DNA of 22,676 nucleotides from Bacteroidota bacterium (GTDB lineage Bacteria; Bacteroidota; Bacteroidia; Chitinophagales; Chitinophagaceae): the NCBI GenBank assembly GCA_947457085.1, contig CANGUS010000004.1, positions 1 to 22,676 on the forward strand, written 5' to 3'. The position numbers and the translations under genes are program-made. The first letter of the stretch is position 1. Each line of letters begins with the position of its first letter. The notes under the pieces were generated by a model, which worked only from the letters and a program-made list of their open reading frames with translations, did not search any database and was not told where the DNA came from. Below are positions 15,269 to 22,676 of this stretch, in pieces.

Positions 15269-16099
15269 TTAATTTAATGTAATAGGATAAGTTGATCCAT
15301 TTATAGTAACAGTTGCTTGATCATCACATGTACCATTCCCATAATTAATCGTTTTTAAATTTCCTCCTGCTGGCTGAATTTGAATTTCACCTGCTGCAAT
15401 CCAAGAACATGCAATTGCTTTCACTAATGGTTGAGTTATCGACATTGTGTATGAAATGCCATTTGCTGTTGTTCCAGTTCCACTACCTGTAATGCTATAA
15501 ACATCATCTAATTTATTGGCTGTGTTTTCTCCAGCAGTATATGTTCTTACTCTGTTTTGATTCCAAATGATTGAATCACCTGTGGTTGCTTTAATAATTA
15601 AACCGTTAACTGTTATAGTAAAATAAGTTTGATTATTTGTGTTGTAACCCATGTTTTGAATTGTTTTTGAACCTAAAATTTGATTATTATTTACGAAATA
15701 ATTATCAAATGAAATTGTTCTCACCATGCCAGAATCCTTGTAATGTCCAGTGTAGCTAACTAATATTTTCCCTTTTCTATATCGTCCGTCATTGCAAAGG
15801 CAATTAGTTAGTCCAAAATCAATGGTGATGATTTTAGGTATTGTGGTAGTATCGTGGGTTACTGTAGCACAATTACTAGCTGTTTTGTAGTTCCCTAAAT
15901 TCTCACCTGTATTTAAAGTAGAAGCTTCATCAGAAATATTTAAAGCATCATTGTAAGCAAATTCGCTTAGGGCATTGTCAATGGCATAACTAGTATCTGT
16001 ATCATTGTTTTTAATTCGGTCTCTATTGCAAGAGCCAAAAAATAATGTACTCATAATTGTAATTGCAACAATTCCTAATTTTAATGTGTTGTGTTTCAT
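15269..16099 (-). CDS. Uncharacterised lipoprotein, beta-rich
   Basis: A 276-residue protein with a signal peptide and lipobox FFGSC (Cys24 the likely lipidated residue). The mature part has many Thr, Asn, Gly and Ser residues in short hydrophobic strands, suggesting an all-beta exported fold. Recognisable stretches are ITIDFGLTNCLCNDGRYRKG, near the middle IVSYTGHYKD-like strand, FDNYFVNNNQI, and IACSWIAAGEIQIQPAGG towards the end; six mature-region cysteines could form disulphides. I recall similar lipoproteins with the DFG..C..DG..R.GKI pattern across Bacteroidota, without a known function. The gene is convergent to prfA across a shared terminator and divergent from dxr. No TAnnTTTG promoter was found directly upstream. 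Confidence 0.8.
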   Translation of the reverse strand: MKHNTLKLGIVAITIMSTLFFGSCNRDRIKNNDTDTSYAIDNALSEFAYNDALNISDEASTLNTGENLGNYKTASNCATVTHDTTTIPKIITIDFGLTNCLCNDGRYRKGKILVSYTGHYKDSGMVRTISFDNYFVNNNQILGSKTIQNMGYNTNNQTYFTITVNGLIIKATTGDSIIWNQNRVRTYTAGENTANKLDDVYSITGSGTGTTANGISYTMSITQPLVKAIACSWIAAGEIQIQPAGGNLKTINYGNGTCDDQATVTINGSTYPITLN

Positions 16100-16220
16100 G
16101 TCAAATAATATTTTAGGGCTTTGAGACTCTAGTGCTTACAAAAGGTTTAATTATGTCATCTAATTTTAACAAAAAATCTTAAAATATTGATAAAACCAAC
16201 ATAAATCACTACTATAATTG

Positions 16221-16228
16221 TAAGTTTG
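16221..16228 (+). promoter_or_regulatory. Candidate -7 promoter element of dxr-rseP
   Basis: TAAGTTTG matches TAnnTTTG. It is 30 bases before the dxr ATG and directly precedes an 18-bp palindrome. No correctly spaced TTG is found upstream. Confidence 0.5.
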
Positions 16229-16229
16229 C

Positions 16230-16247
16230 AAATCTAAATTTAGATTT
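16230..16247. promoter_or_regulatory. Perfect 18-bp palindrome at the dxr transcription start, possible operator
   Basis: AAATCTAAATTTAGATTT equals its own reverse complement. It begins one base after the -7 element, so it would cover the expected start point and the first leader bases. It could be a repressor site or simply an AT-rich palindrome. Confidence 0.45.
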
Positions 16248-16258
16248 CAAGTATTACA

Positions 16259-17410
16259 ATGAAAAAAAGAATAGCCATTTATGGAAGTACAGGTTCTATA
16301 GGAACGCAAGCCTTAGAAGTGATTGAAAATAATCCTGAACTTTTTTCATTGGAAGTATTAACAGCCCACAGCAATGCCACTCTTTTAATTGAACAAGCGA
16401 TTCGTTTTCAGCCTAATATTGTTATTATAAGTGATGAAACCAAATATGCAGAAGTGAATCAGGCTTTGGCATCAAAAGATATTAAAGTGTTTGCTGGCGA
16501 AAAATCATTAATTGACATTGCTGGAAGTGATACCTATGATGTTTTATTAGCGGCAATTGTAGGGTATGCTGGGCTTTCATCAACTTTGGCAGCTATTGAG
16601 CAAGGTAAAACGGTTGCATTGGCCAATAAAGAAACTTTGGTTGTTGCTGGTGATATTGTAACTCGTTTAGTGACTGAAAAAAATGCACGTATCATTCCGG
16701 TAGACAGCGAACATTCTGCTATTTTCCAATGCCTTGTGGGTGAGCAAAATAATCCGGTAGAGAAAATCATATTAACGGCCTCTGGTGGTCCTTTTTTAGG
16801 AAAAAAACCAAATTTTTTAATTAATGTAAAAAAAGACCATGCTCTTCAACATCCTAATTGGACGATGGGTGCAAAAATAACAATTGACTCTGCAAGCCTT
16901 ATGAATAAAGGTTTAGAGATGATAGAGGCAAAGTGGTTGTTTGGCTTGCAAAATGAGCAAATTGAGGTATTAATACATTCTCAATCAATTATTCATTCAA
17001 TGGTGCAGTTTGAAGATGGCAGTGTAAAAGCCCAAATGGGATTGCCCGATATGAAGTTGCCAATTCAATATGCATTAGCTTATCCTCAACGAATAAAAAA
17101 TAATTTTAAACGATTGGATTTTAAAAATTATCCCAATTTTACGTTTGAACAACCAGATTATAAAACATTTAAAAATTTAGCATTAGCAAAAGATGCCATG
17201 TTTAAAGGTGGAAATGCACCTTGTGTTTTAAATGCGGCCAATGAAATCGTAGTGGACGCTTTCTTAAAAAACAAAATTGGTTTTTTAGAAATGAGTGACA
17301 TTATAGAACAGTGTTTAGAAAAAATCGCTTTTGTAGAAAAGCCTAGTTTACAAGATTATATTGCTTGCAATACTGAAACAAGATTGCTGGCATCCACTTT
17401 AATAAAATAA
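16259..17410 (+). CDS. dxr: 1-deoxy-D-xylulose 5-phosphate reductoisomerase
   Basis: The first committed enzyme of the non-mevalonate (MEP) isoprenoid pathway, converting DXP to 2-C-methyl-D-erythritol 4-phosphate with NADPH and a divalent metal. The 383 residues match the family. NADPH-binding GSTGSIG is at 9-15, ANKETLV at 122-128, the metal ligands D149 and E151 lie in PVDSEHSAI, and SGG at 175-177. The flexible-loop HPNW is at 198-201. The DSASLMNKGLEMIEA block (210-224) carries N216, K217 and E220. All catalytic residues are intact, so the pathway is likely active here. The ATG at 16259 directly fits the family N-terminus. The rseP gene starts 19 bases after the stop, so the two probably form an operon, a pairing common in many bacteria. 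Confidence 0.97.
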   Translation: MKKRIAIYGSTGSIGTQALEVIENNPELFSLEVLTAHSNATLLIEQAIRFQPNIVIISDETKYAEVNQALASKDIKVFAGEKSLIDIAGSDTYDVLLAAIVGYAGLSSTLAAIEQGKTVALANKETLVVAGDIVTRLVTEKNARIIPVDSEHSAIFQCLVGEQNNPVEKIILTASGGPFLGKKPNFLINVKKDHALQHPNWTMGAKITIDSASLMNKGLEMIEAKWLFGLQNEQIEVLIHSQSIIHSMVQFEDGSVKAQMGLPDMKLPIQYALAYPQRIKNNFKRLDFKNYPNFTFEQPDYKTFKNLALAKDAMFKGGNAPCVLNAANEIVVDAFLKNKIGFLEMSDIIEQCLEKIAFVEKPSLQDYIACNTETRLLASTLIK

Positions 17411-17429
17411 TAAAATACAATAAAACAAT

Positions 17430-18809
17430 ATGCACTTATTAGCAATTGATTGGCATTTAGTAGTCGTAAAATCAGGACAATTGATTTTGGCTTTGAGTAT
17501 ATTAGTTATTCTGCACGAATTTGGTCATTATATTACAGCCCGTTGGTTTGGTTGTCGTGTTGAAAAATTTTATTTATTCTTCGACCCATGGTTTTCAATT
17601 TTCAAGAAAAAAGTGGGTGATACTGAATATGGTGTGGGTTGGCTTCCTTTAGGTGGATATGTTAAAATTGCTGGAATGATTGATGAAAGCATGGATACCG
17701 AAGCGATGAAACTCCCTCCTAAAGAATGGGAATTTAGAAGCAAACCAGCTTGGCAACGATTAATTATCATGTTGGGTGGTATTATTATGAATGTTTTAGT
17801 AGCCATCGTAATATTTTCAATGATTTTATTTAAGTATGGTGAAGATAAAATCCCGATGTCTTCATTGAAAAATGGAGTAGCTTTTCAAGATAGTATTTAC
17901 AATCAAATTGGTTTTCAAAATGGTGATAAAATTATTAGCGTAGATGGGAAATCAGTTACCTATTTAGATGACGCTGCTTTAAAAATTTTAATGGGCAAAA
18001 CAGCTGAAGTAGAACGCAATGGTGTAAAACAATCCTTGGCTTTCCCAGAAAATTTAATAGGCACTTTAATTGAAAGTAAAAAGAAAGGTGGTTCAATGAT
18101 GTTAATTCCTCGTATGCCAGCCGTTATTGGATCATTCGATGGAATGAATGAAAAATCACCAGGAAAAGACGCGGGTATGTTAGAAGGCGATATTGTATTA
18201 TCAATCAATAACATACCTGTAAATTTCTTTGATGAAATGCGTCCACTTTTACAAAGTTCAACAACTGGAACTGTCGATTTAAAAGTGTTAAGAAAAACAG
18301 ACACGGTTTCTATTACATCGAAATTAAATGCAGAAAAAAAATTAGGCATTCCTCCAATTTCAGATTTTGATCAATTGCAAAAAATGGGGGTCTTAAAAAA
18401 CGAACATAAAAGCTATGGATTTTTGGAAAGTATTCCTGCAGGTGTAGCACTTACGAAAGATAAATTGATGGGCTATATCGATCAGTTTAAAAAAATGTTA
18501 CAACCCAAAACTGGTGCTTACAAAGGCTTAGGTGGTTTTAAAGCTATTGCCAATGCCTTTCCGAGTTCTTGGAATTGGGAATCATTTTGGAATATAACTG
18601 GTTTCCTTTCTATTGTATTGGCCTTTATGAATTTATTGCCAATTCCTGCATTGGATGGCGGACATGTCATGTTCACATTATATGAAATGATCACCCGTCG
18701 CAAACCCAATGAGAAATTTTTAGAATATGCCCAAATGGGTGGTATGATATTATTAATGTTGTTGATGCTTTATGCTAATGGAAATGATTGGTTTGGATGG
18801 GGTAAATAA
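17430..18809 (+). CDS. rseP: RIP metalloprotease RseP (site-2 protease family)
   Basis: A zinc intramembrane protease that cleaves transmembrane segments, in other bacteria those of anti-sigma factors and leftover signal peptides. The protein has 459 residues. The zinc motif HEFGH (29-33) is in the first transmembrane segment, and the second conserved motif, NLLPIPALDGG (N401, D409), is in a C-terminal one. Between them the protein contains two PDZ-like regions (around GFQNGDKIISVDGK and GMLEGDIVLSINNIPV). The hydrophobic segment near IIMLGGIIMNVLVAIVIFSM and the C-terminal one complete the membrane core. Both catalytic sites are intact. Its substrate in this organism is unknown; no anti-sigma factor gene is nearby. 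It follows dxr closely and ends at a bidirectional terminator. Confidence 0.95.
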   Translation: MHLLAIDWHLVVVKSGQLILALSILVILHEFGHYITARWFGCRVEKFYLFFDPWFSIFKKKVGDTEYGVGWLPLGGYVKIAGMIDESMDTEAMKLPPKEWEFRSKPAWQRLIIMLGGIIMNVLVAIVIFSMILFKYGEDKIPMSSLKNGVAFQDSIYNQIGFQNGDKIISVDGKSVTYLDDAALKILMGKTAEVERNGVKQSLAFPENLIGTLIESKKKGGSMMLIPRMPAVIGSFDGMNEKSPGKDAGMLEGDIVLSINNIPVNFFDEMRPLLQSSTTGTVDLKVLRKTDTVSITSKLNAEKKLGIPPISDFDQLQKMGVLKNEHKSYGFLESIPAGVALTKDKLMGYIDQFKKMLQPKTGAYKGLGGFKAIANAFPSSWNWESFWNITGFLSIVLAFMNLLPIPALDGGHVMFTLYEMITRRKPNEKFLEYAQMGGMILLMLLMLYANGNDWFGWGK

Positions 18810-18827
18810 ACCCAATTAAATAACAAT

Positions 18828-18858
18828 AAAAAATCCTCTTTATAAAAGAGGATTTTTT
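18828..18858. terminator. Bidirectional terminator between rseP and parC
   Basis: A perfect 14-bp inverted repeat, AAAAAATCCTCTTT and its complement, around a 3-base loop (or 13 bp around 5), with A and T tracts at both ends, lies between the convergent stop codons. Confidence 0.92.
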
Positions 18859-18896
18859 ATTTAAAAATATATCAATCAAAGAATATACGGATTTCA

Positions 18897-21416
18897 TTAT
18901 CCAAATAAATCACCTTGTTTGCTTTCTTCATCGCTTTCCCCATTAAGCAAACTAATTTCTAATAAATCGCTTTCACATAGTTTACTACCAATCGCTTTCC
19001 AGCCCATTACATCTACGAAATCTTCGAGGTTGATGGTTTCTTCGCTAGGTAAAAACTTCTTTTTGCCTTTTTTAATTTTTACTACAGGCGAAGGATTAGA
19101 AGTTACCCATTCCAAATAATTGCCGGCCCCTTCTTTAATAAATTGAAAATTGGTATTCATTGTAAGGGTTTCTATTTTAAATCGTTTTACATTAAACTGT
19201 TTTTTATCTGCATCAAAATATACAGCAGTTAAAATAGCTTGCGGTTTAAATTTCTCTATGGATATCACTTTATCTGCATCAAAGCGATTGGTTAATTCTG
19301 TATTACAAAGTACATAGGTACCATCGCTATACATCGTTACAATTTTATCTTCTTCGTTAAAACTGCCTAAATACATCCCTTTTTCATCCGTATTTAAACG
19401 TCCAACGATATCATCATACCAAATTTTTCGGCCACCCAAACTGGAGGTTCCTTTCATTCTTAACTTCACGCCTTTTACAGGATATTTAGTTACTTGATTT
19501 CCCATAGAGCTGCGCCCTTTAATGCCTAACTCTTCAAAATCAAAATCGAAAGTTTTTATTTTTGCTTTACAAGCTGCACTCAATGAAATTGACACGATTT
19601 CACTTTCCCCATTTCCGTTAGAAGTAAAATATAATATTTTTGATTTTGGCGAACCCTTTGTCAAATCGTATTCTTTATTCAGGGTGATACCAGTAACATT
19701 AAAACGTTTAGCATAAGAAACGCCTGTTTTCCCATCTACATAAATTACATTAAATGTAGTTCGGTCATCTGCTTTTCTAAATATTTCGGCATGAATAATA
19801 TCTTTCCCAACAAATACTTTATCAGCTACTTTAAATACTTTCATTTTACCTTCTCTGGTAAAAGCAATGATATTATCAACGTCTGAGCATTCAAACATGA
19901 GTTCATCTTTTTTCAAACTTGTACCAATAAAACCTTCAGCCCAATTCGCATATATTTTTGTGTTGGCTATGGCAATGTCTGCAATTTGGATGGTATCAAA
20001 GACTTTTATTTCTGTTGAACGTTCTCTGCCTTTGCCATATTTTTTTAATAAATTTTCATAATAGGCCACTGCATAATCTGTCAAGTGTTCTAAATGTTGT
20101 TTGGTTTCTGCTATACTATTTTCTACTCCTTTGATGTGTTCATCTGCTTTAAATGAATCAAATTTAGAAATCCGTTTAATTTTAATTTCAGTTAATCGAG
20201 TAATGTCGTCTACTGTAATTTCTCTTTTAAATAATTTTTTATATGGCTTCAAACCTTTGTCAATAGCTTCAAGTACGCCTTCCCAAGTTTCTTCCTCTTC
20301 AATATCACGATAAATTCTTTTTTCGATAAATATTTTCTCTAACGACGAGTAATGCCAATTATCCTCCAACTCTCGAAGTTTTAATTCGAGTTCTTGTTTC
20401 AAAAGTTCTTTGGTTTGCTCTGTTGATATTTTTAATAATTCAGTAGCCGTTATAAATATAGGTTTATCATCTACGATCACACAAATGTTAGGTGAAATAG
20501 AAACTTCACAATTCGTGAATGCATATAATGCATCTATCGTTTGATCTGGTGTAACACCCACAGCCAATTGAATTTCAATTTCTACCATGGCAGCAGTATT
20601 ATCTGTTACTTTTTTAATTTTTATTTTTCCTGAGTCATTTGCTTTTACAATACTTTCAATAATAGAAGGCACGGTAAGTCCATAGGGAACATCTTTAATT
20701 AAAATTGTTTTACTGTCTACTTTTTCGATGTGACAACGAACGCGAACCTTACCCCCTCTTTTACCATCATTATAATTGGTAACATCAATCATGCCCCCTG
20801 TAATAAAATCAGGAAATAGCTCAAATTTTTTCCCTTTCAAATATTTAATGGACGCATCAATTAACTCACAAAAATTATGCGGTAAAATTTTAGTTGAAAG
20901 CCCTACTGCAATTCCTTCAGCACCTTGTGCTAGCAATAAAGGAAACTTCATAGGTAAATTTACAGGCTCATTTTTTCTACCATCATAACTCAATTGCCAC
21001 TCTGTAATTTTATTATTAAAAGCGACATCTAACGCAAATTTAGATAAGCGGGTTTCAATATAACGGGGTGCAGCCGCACTGTCCCCTGTTCGCACATCAC
21101 CCCAGTTTCCTTGCGTATCCAGCATTAAGTCTTTTTGACCAATATTAATGATGGCTTCTGCAATACTGGCATCTCCATGTGGATGATATTGCATGGTTTG
21201 ACCAATTACATTGGCTACTTTATTAAAACGGCCATCATCCATTTCTTTTAAGGCATGAAAAATTCGTCGCTGAACAGGCTTTAGTCCATCCAAACCTGCT
21301 GGTACCGCTCGTTCCAAAATAACATAACTGGCATAATCTAAAAACCAGTTTTGATACATGTCATTGACATGATTCGTTTTATTTTCGTTGTTTTCTATAT
21401 TTATCTCTTCTGACAT
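18897..21416 (-). CDS. parC: DNA topoisomerase IV subunit A (GyrA/ParC family)
   Basis: The breakage-reunion subunit of a type IIA topoisomerase, which decatenates daughter chromosomes together with ParE. It has 839 residues. The active-site Tyr is Y119 (AAPRYIETRLS), with the conserved GLDGLKPVQRR at 41-51 and HPHGDASIAEAI at 78-89. At the quinolone-contact positions (E. coli GyrA 83 and 87) it has Ala83 and Glu87. The Asp/Glu-rich C-terminal part (from about 490) forms the beta-pinwheel. No GyrA box (QRRGGKG type) is seen, only GRSSMGNQV, so topoisomerase IV is preferred over gyrase. parE is not adjacent. The ATG start has no competitor nearby. Convergent with rseP and divergent from the DUF4271 gene. 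Confidence 0.9.
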   Translation of the reverse strand: MSEEINIENNENKTNHVNDMYQNWFLDYASYVILERAVPAGLDGLKPVQRRIFHALKEMDDGRFNKVANVIGQTMQYHPHGDASIAEAIINIGQKDLMLDTQGNWGDVRTGDSAAAPRYIETRLSKFALDVAFNNKITEWQLSYDGRKNEPVNLPMKFPLLLAQGAEGIAVGLSTKILPHNFCELIDASIKYLKGKKFELFPDFITGGMIDVTNYNDGKRGGKVRVRCHIEKVDSKTILIKDVPYGLTVPSIIESIVKANDSGKIKIKKVTDNTAAMVEIEIQLAVGVTPDQTIDALYAFTNCEVSISPNICVIVDDKPIFITATELLKISTEQTKELLKQELELKLRELEDNWHYSSLEKIFIEKRIYRDIEEEETWEGVLEAIDKGLKPYKKLFKREITVDDITRLTEIKIKRISKFDSFKADEHIKGVENSIAETKQHLEHLTDYAVAYYENLLKKYGKGRERSTEIKVFDTIQIADIAIANTKIYANWAEGFIGTSLKKDELMFECSDVDNIIAFTREGKMKVFKVADKVFVGKDIIHAEIFRKADDRTTFNVIYVDGKTGVSYAKRFNVTGITLNKEYDLTKGSPKSKILYFTSNGNGESEIVSISLSAACKAKIKTFDFDFEELGIKGRSSMGNQVTKYPVKGVKLRMKGTSSLGGRKIWYDDIVGRLNTDEKGMYLGSFNEEDKIVTMYSDGTYVLCNTELTNRFDADKVISIEKFKPQAILTAVYFDADKKQFNVKRFKIETLTMNTNFQFIKEGAGNYLEWVTSNPSPVVKIKKGKKKFLPSEETINLEDFVDVMGWKAIGSKLCESDLLEISLLNGESDEESKQGDLFG

Positions 21417-21436
21417 CTAAATACTGTTTAAAATAA

Positions 21437-21454
21437 AAAATAGCAAGCTATTTT
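21437..21454. repeat. Inverted repeat in the parC leader
   Basis: AAAATAGC and GCTATTTT flank two bases, forming an 8-bp inverted repeat 20 bases upstream of the parC ATG. As RNA it would fold with a slightly larger loop. Confidence 0.4.
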
Positions 21455-21491
21455 GAATGTAATAATTGTTTTGTTGATATAAAACGTTTCT

Positions 21492-21510
21492 ATAAAATGA
21501 CTCATTTTAT
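21492..21510. promoter_or_regulatory. Perfect palindrome at the expected parC transcription start, possible operator
   Basis: ATAAAATGA, a central C, then TCATTTTAT form a perfect 9-bp inverted repeat. Read on the minus strand it begins four bases after the -7 element TAAATTTG at 21522-21515, so it would cover the start of the parC message. Confidence 0.45.
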
Positions 21511-21514
21511 TTTA

Positions 21515-21545
21515 CAAATTTAAAATCGGTGTAGTTGCAAATGTA
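21515..21545 (-). promoter_or_regulatory. Two candidate -7 elements for parC
   Basis: On the minus strand TACATTTG (21545-21538) and TAAATTTG (21522-21515) both match TAnnTTTG. The first has a TTG 22 bases upstream (21570-21568), near the usual spacing. The second has a TTG at only 15. Leaders of about 90-115 bases result. Confidence 0.4.
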
Positions 21546-21602
21546 AATTTTAAACTAAAAAATAAAACAATATAGTTAATAACATTTATGTTGAATAAAA
21601 TT

Positions 21603-21634
21603 TTGAAGTCAAGTCTTTATAATATGTAAATTTG
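21603..21634 (+). promoter_or_regulatory. Consensus promoter of the DUF4271 gene; decides the start
   Basis: TTG (21603-21605), 21 bases, then TAAATTTG (21627-21634) match both Bacteroidota boxes. The GTG at 21641 begins seven bases after the last G, the same geometry as prfA, suggesting a leaderless message. A TTG at 21632 is inside the -7 box and cannot be the start. Confidence 0.6.
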
Positions 21635-21640
21635 TTATTT

Positions 21641-22489
21641 GTGAAAAAAATATACTTACGTATTCTTGTTTTAATTTTATGTGCTTTGACAATTCAAAGC
21701 AACGCACAACCTATTTTTGATTATCAAGACATTATTGTAGATACTCATTTGACCACTGTAAAGAAAAAGTATCAAGCGGTTATAGCTCAACACCCTTTAA
21801 TTTCCGAACAAAAAAATGGAGGAGCAGGTGAAATCATCCCCCGAAATGTAGAAAATAGAACGGGTGTTTTTTTATTATCTTTATTTTTGTTATTTGTATT
21901 TGCAGGAATTAAAAATACTTTTTTTACCCATTTTACTAATTTATTTAAGGTATTTACAACGATTAATAGTGCCAAAAGGCAAATTAAGGATCAATTAGAA
22001 AACAATTCTAGAGCAAATGCATTGTTTTTAGTGCTTTATTTTTTTTGTATTTCATTTATTGTGTACTTATTGATTTCAAACGACCCAATGTTCTTTTCAA
22101 AACATACATCCTTCACAAAATATACTGCTTGTTTACTAGCAGTAATTTGTTTTTATTTTTTAAAGAATGGAATTGTGAAAATGCTCGCTTGGATATTTAA
22201 TAAAGAAAATAATTATCATGAATATCAGCAAACCAATATTATGATGAATGAGTTTACAGGATTATTCCTATTCCCTCTCAGCATATTTTTATTAATATTT
22301 AATGGTAAGTTGGTAGGTTTTCTTCTTGCAATTAGTATTTTATTGATAGTTGTAATGAATTTTTTAAAATATGTTCGATTAGCAGGCTTGGTTAAAAAAA
22401 TGCTGAGTATGAATTTTTTGCACTTTTTTTTGTACCTTTGCGCCTTTGAAATTATACCACTGCTTGTTTTGATTAAATTAGCAAGATAG
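21641..22489 (+). CDS. DUF4271-type integral membrane protein
   Basis: A protein of about 282 residues with an N-terminal signal-like segment (KKIYLRILVLILCALTIQ) ending near SNAQ, a short hydrophilic stretch, then about six transmembrane segments. The order of segments and the linker sequence fit the DUF4271 family that I recall as nearly confined to Bacteroidota, often directly upstream of a uroporphyrinogen-III synthase-like gene. Its function is unknown. The GTG at 21641 is chosen because a consensus promoter sits just ahead and its -7 box would overlap the TTG at 21632. The following reading frame starts 48 bases after the stop, which fits the usual neighbour pairing. Divergent from parC. 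Confidence 0.75.
   Translation: MKKIYLRILVLILCALTIQSNAQPIFDYQDIIVDTHLTTVKKKYQAVIAQHPLISEQKNGGAGEIIPRNVENRTGVFLLSLFLLFVFAGIKNTFFTHFTNLFKVFTTINSAKRQIKDQLENNSRANALFLVLYFFCISFIVYLLISNDPMFFSKHTSFTKYTACLLAVICFYFLKNGIVKMLAWIFNKENNYHEYQQTNIMMNEFTGLFLFPLSIFLLIFNGKLVGFLLAISILLIVVMNFLKYVRLAGLVKKMLSMNFLHFFLYLCAFEIIPLLVLIKLAR
22433..22440 (+). promoter_or_regulatory. Candidate internal -7 element for the last gene
   Basis: TACCTTTG matches TAnnTTTG and lies inside the 3' end of the DUF4271 gene, 97 bases before the next ATG. No TTG at proper spacing is seen. It may drive the downstream gene separately. Confidence 0.35.
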
Positions 22490-22537
22490 TTTTTCTAACG
22501 AAAATTTAAAATAAGAACACTTAACTAATTATTTTCT

Positions 22538-22676
22538 ATGCCAAAAGTTGCGAACAAAAATGAGGTTAAAAAGCCTTCTAAATCTGTAAAGGTGAAGGCT
22601 GTTGTTTCTAAAGCAATTAAAAAAGTTGCATCGAAAGTTACATCAAAAGTTGGAACAAAAAAACCAGAAAAAAAAG
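22538..22676 (+). CDS. Partial gene with Lys/Val-rich N-terminus, possibly uroporphyrinogen-III synthase-like
   Basis: An ATG at 22538 opens a frame with no stop through the right edge (46 codons). The visible part starts MPKVANKNEVKKPSK and continues as a highly basic, low-complexity stretch of Lys, Val, Ala, Ser and Thr with a repeated (K)KVxSKV pattern, with no domain motif. Basic disordered N-terminal extensions are known on several Bacteroidota proteins. The position just after a DUF4271 gene makes a HemD-like enzyme (heme pathway) the best guess, but the core domain is out of view. A histone H1-like basic DNA-binding protein would also fit the visible sequence. Compared with its neighbours the composition is unusual because of the Lys codons. 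Confidence 0.6.
   Translation, partial: MPKVANKNEVKKPSKSVKVKAVVSKAIKKVASKVTSKVGTKKPEKK

Noticed and set aside
17960..18349. 129-codon minus-strand open frame inside rseP
   Set aside because: It overlaps the PDZ region of rseP, has no signal or motif, and the rseP reading is certain.
18897..21416. Gyrase subunit A instead of topoisomerase IV subunit A
   Set aside because: No GyrA box was found in the C-terminal part; the sequence reads closer to ParC-type proteins, though this is not decisive.
1..22676. Mobile elements, CRISPR arrays, toxin-antitoxin or phage-defence loci
   Set aside because: No transposase, integrase, direct-repeat array, tRNA or defence-type gene was seen; almost all coding space is housekeeping or envelope genes.

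Overview
The window is AT-rich chromosomal DNA from a member of the Bacteroidota. The evidence is the repeated -7 promoter element TAnnTTTG in front of many genes, the lack of strong Shine-Dalgarno sites, Bacteroidota-type housekeeping proteins (a CarB without its C-terminal regulatory domain, a ParC-type topoisomerase with an HPHGDAS motif, a DUF4271 membrane protein) and several lipoproteins with N-terminal lipoboxes. The style of PriA, DUF4271 and the lipoproteins suggests Chitinophagales or a nearby order, but this is an impression, not proof. No tRNA, rRNA, CRISPR array, insertion sequence or prophage gene was seen. This is core genome with a few uncharacterised secreted proteins.

Layout. 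(1) 1-1126, minus: an exported M28-family peptidase cut by the left edge, with two of its key active-site residues replaced. (2) 1244-3782, plus: gcvT with a strong terminator, then plsC, whose stop overlaps the start of a priA that holds only the N-terminal DNA-binding domain. (3) 3830-6676, minus: DNA polymerase I with all three domains intact. (4) 6917-11865, plus: carB, a closely spaced unknown lipoprotein, then a polytopic membrane protein that may be a GT-C-type glycosyltransferase. (5) 11862-14009, minus: a large exported protein whose C-terminus looks like a clan CD (caspase/gingipain-like) cysteine peptidase. (6) 14119-15192, plus: prfA from a consensus promoter. (7) 15269-16099, minus: a lipoprotein. 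(8) 16259-18809, plus: dxr and the site-2 protease rseP, probably one operon. (9) 18897-21416, minus: topoisomerase IV subunit A. (10) 21641-22676, plus: a DUF4271 membrane protein, then a lysine-rich N-terminus that may begin the uroporphyrinogen-III synthase-like gene often found there.

The housekeeping genes cover one-carbon metabolism (gcvT), phospholipid synthesis (plsC), replication and repair (polA, the priA fragment, topo IV), pyrimidine/arginine precursor supply (carB), translation termination (prfA), isoprenoid synthesis (dxr) and envelope proteolysis (rseP). Well-formed inverted-repeat terminators follow gcvT and separate two convergent pairs (prfA/lipoprotein and rseP/parC). The other two convergent pairs lack one: priA fragment/polA, and the membrane protein/peptidase-like gene, whose stop codons overlap.

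No multi-gene novel system was found. The points most worth pursuing are the exported His/Cys peptidase-like protein, the stand-alone PriA N-terminal domain, the M28 protein with a substituted active site, and a set of perfect palindromes or hairpins at promoter-proximal positions (dxr, topo IV, carB).
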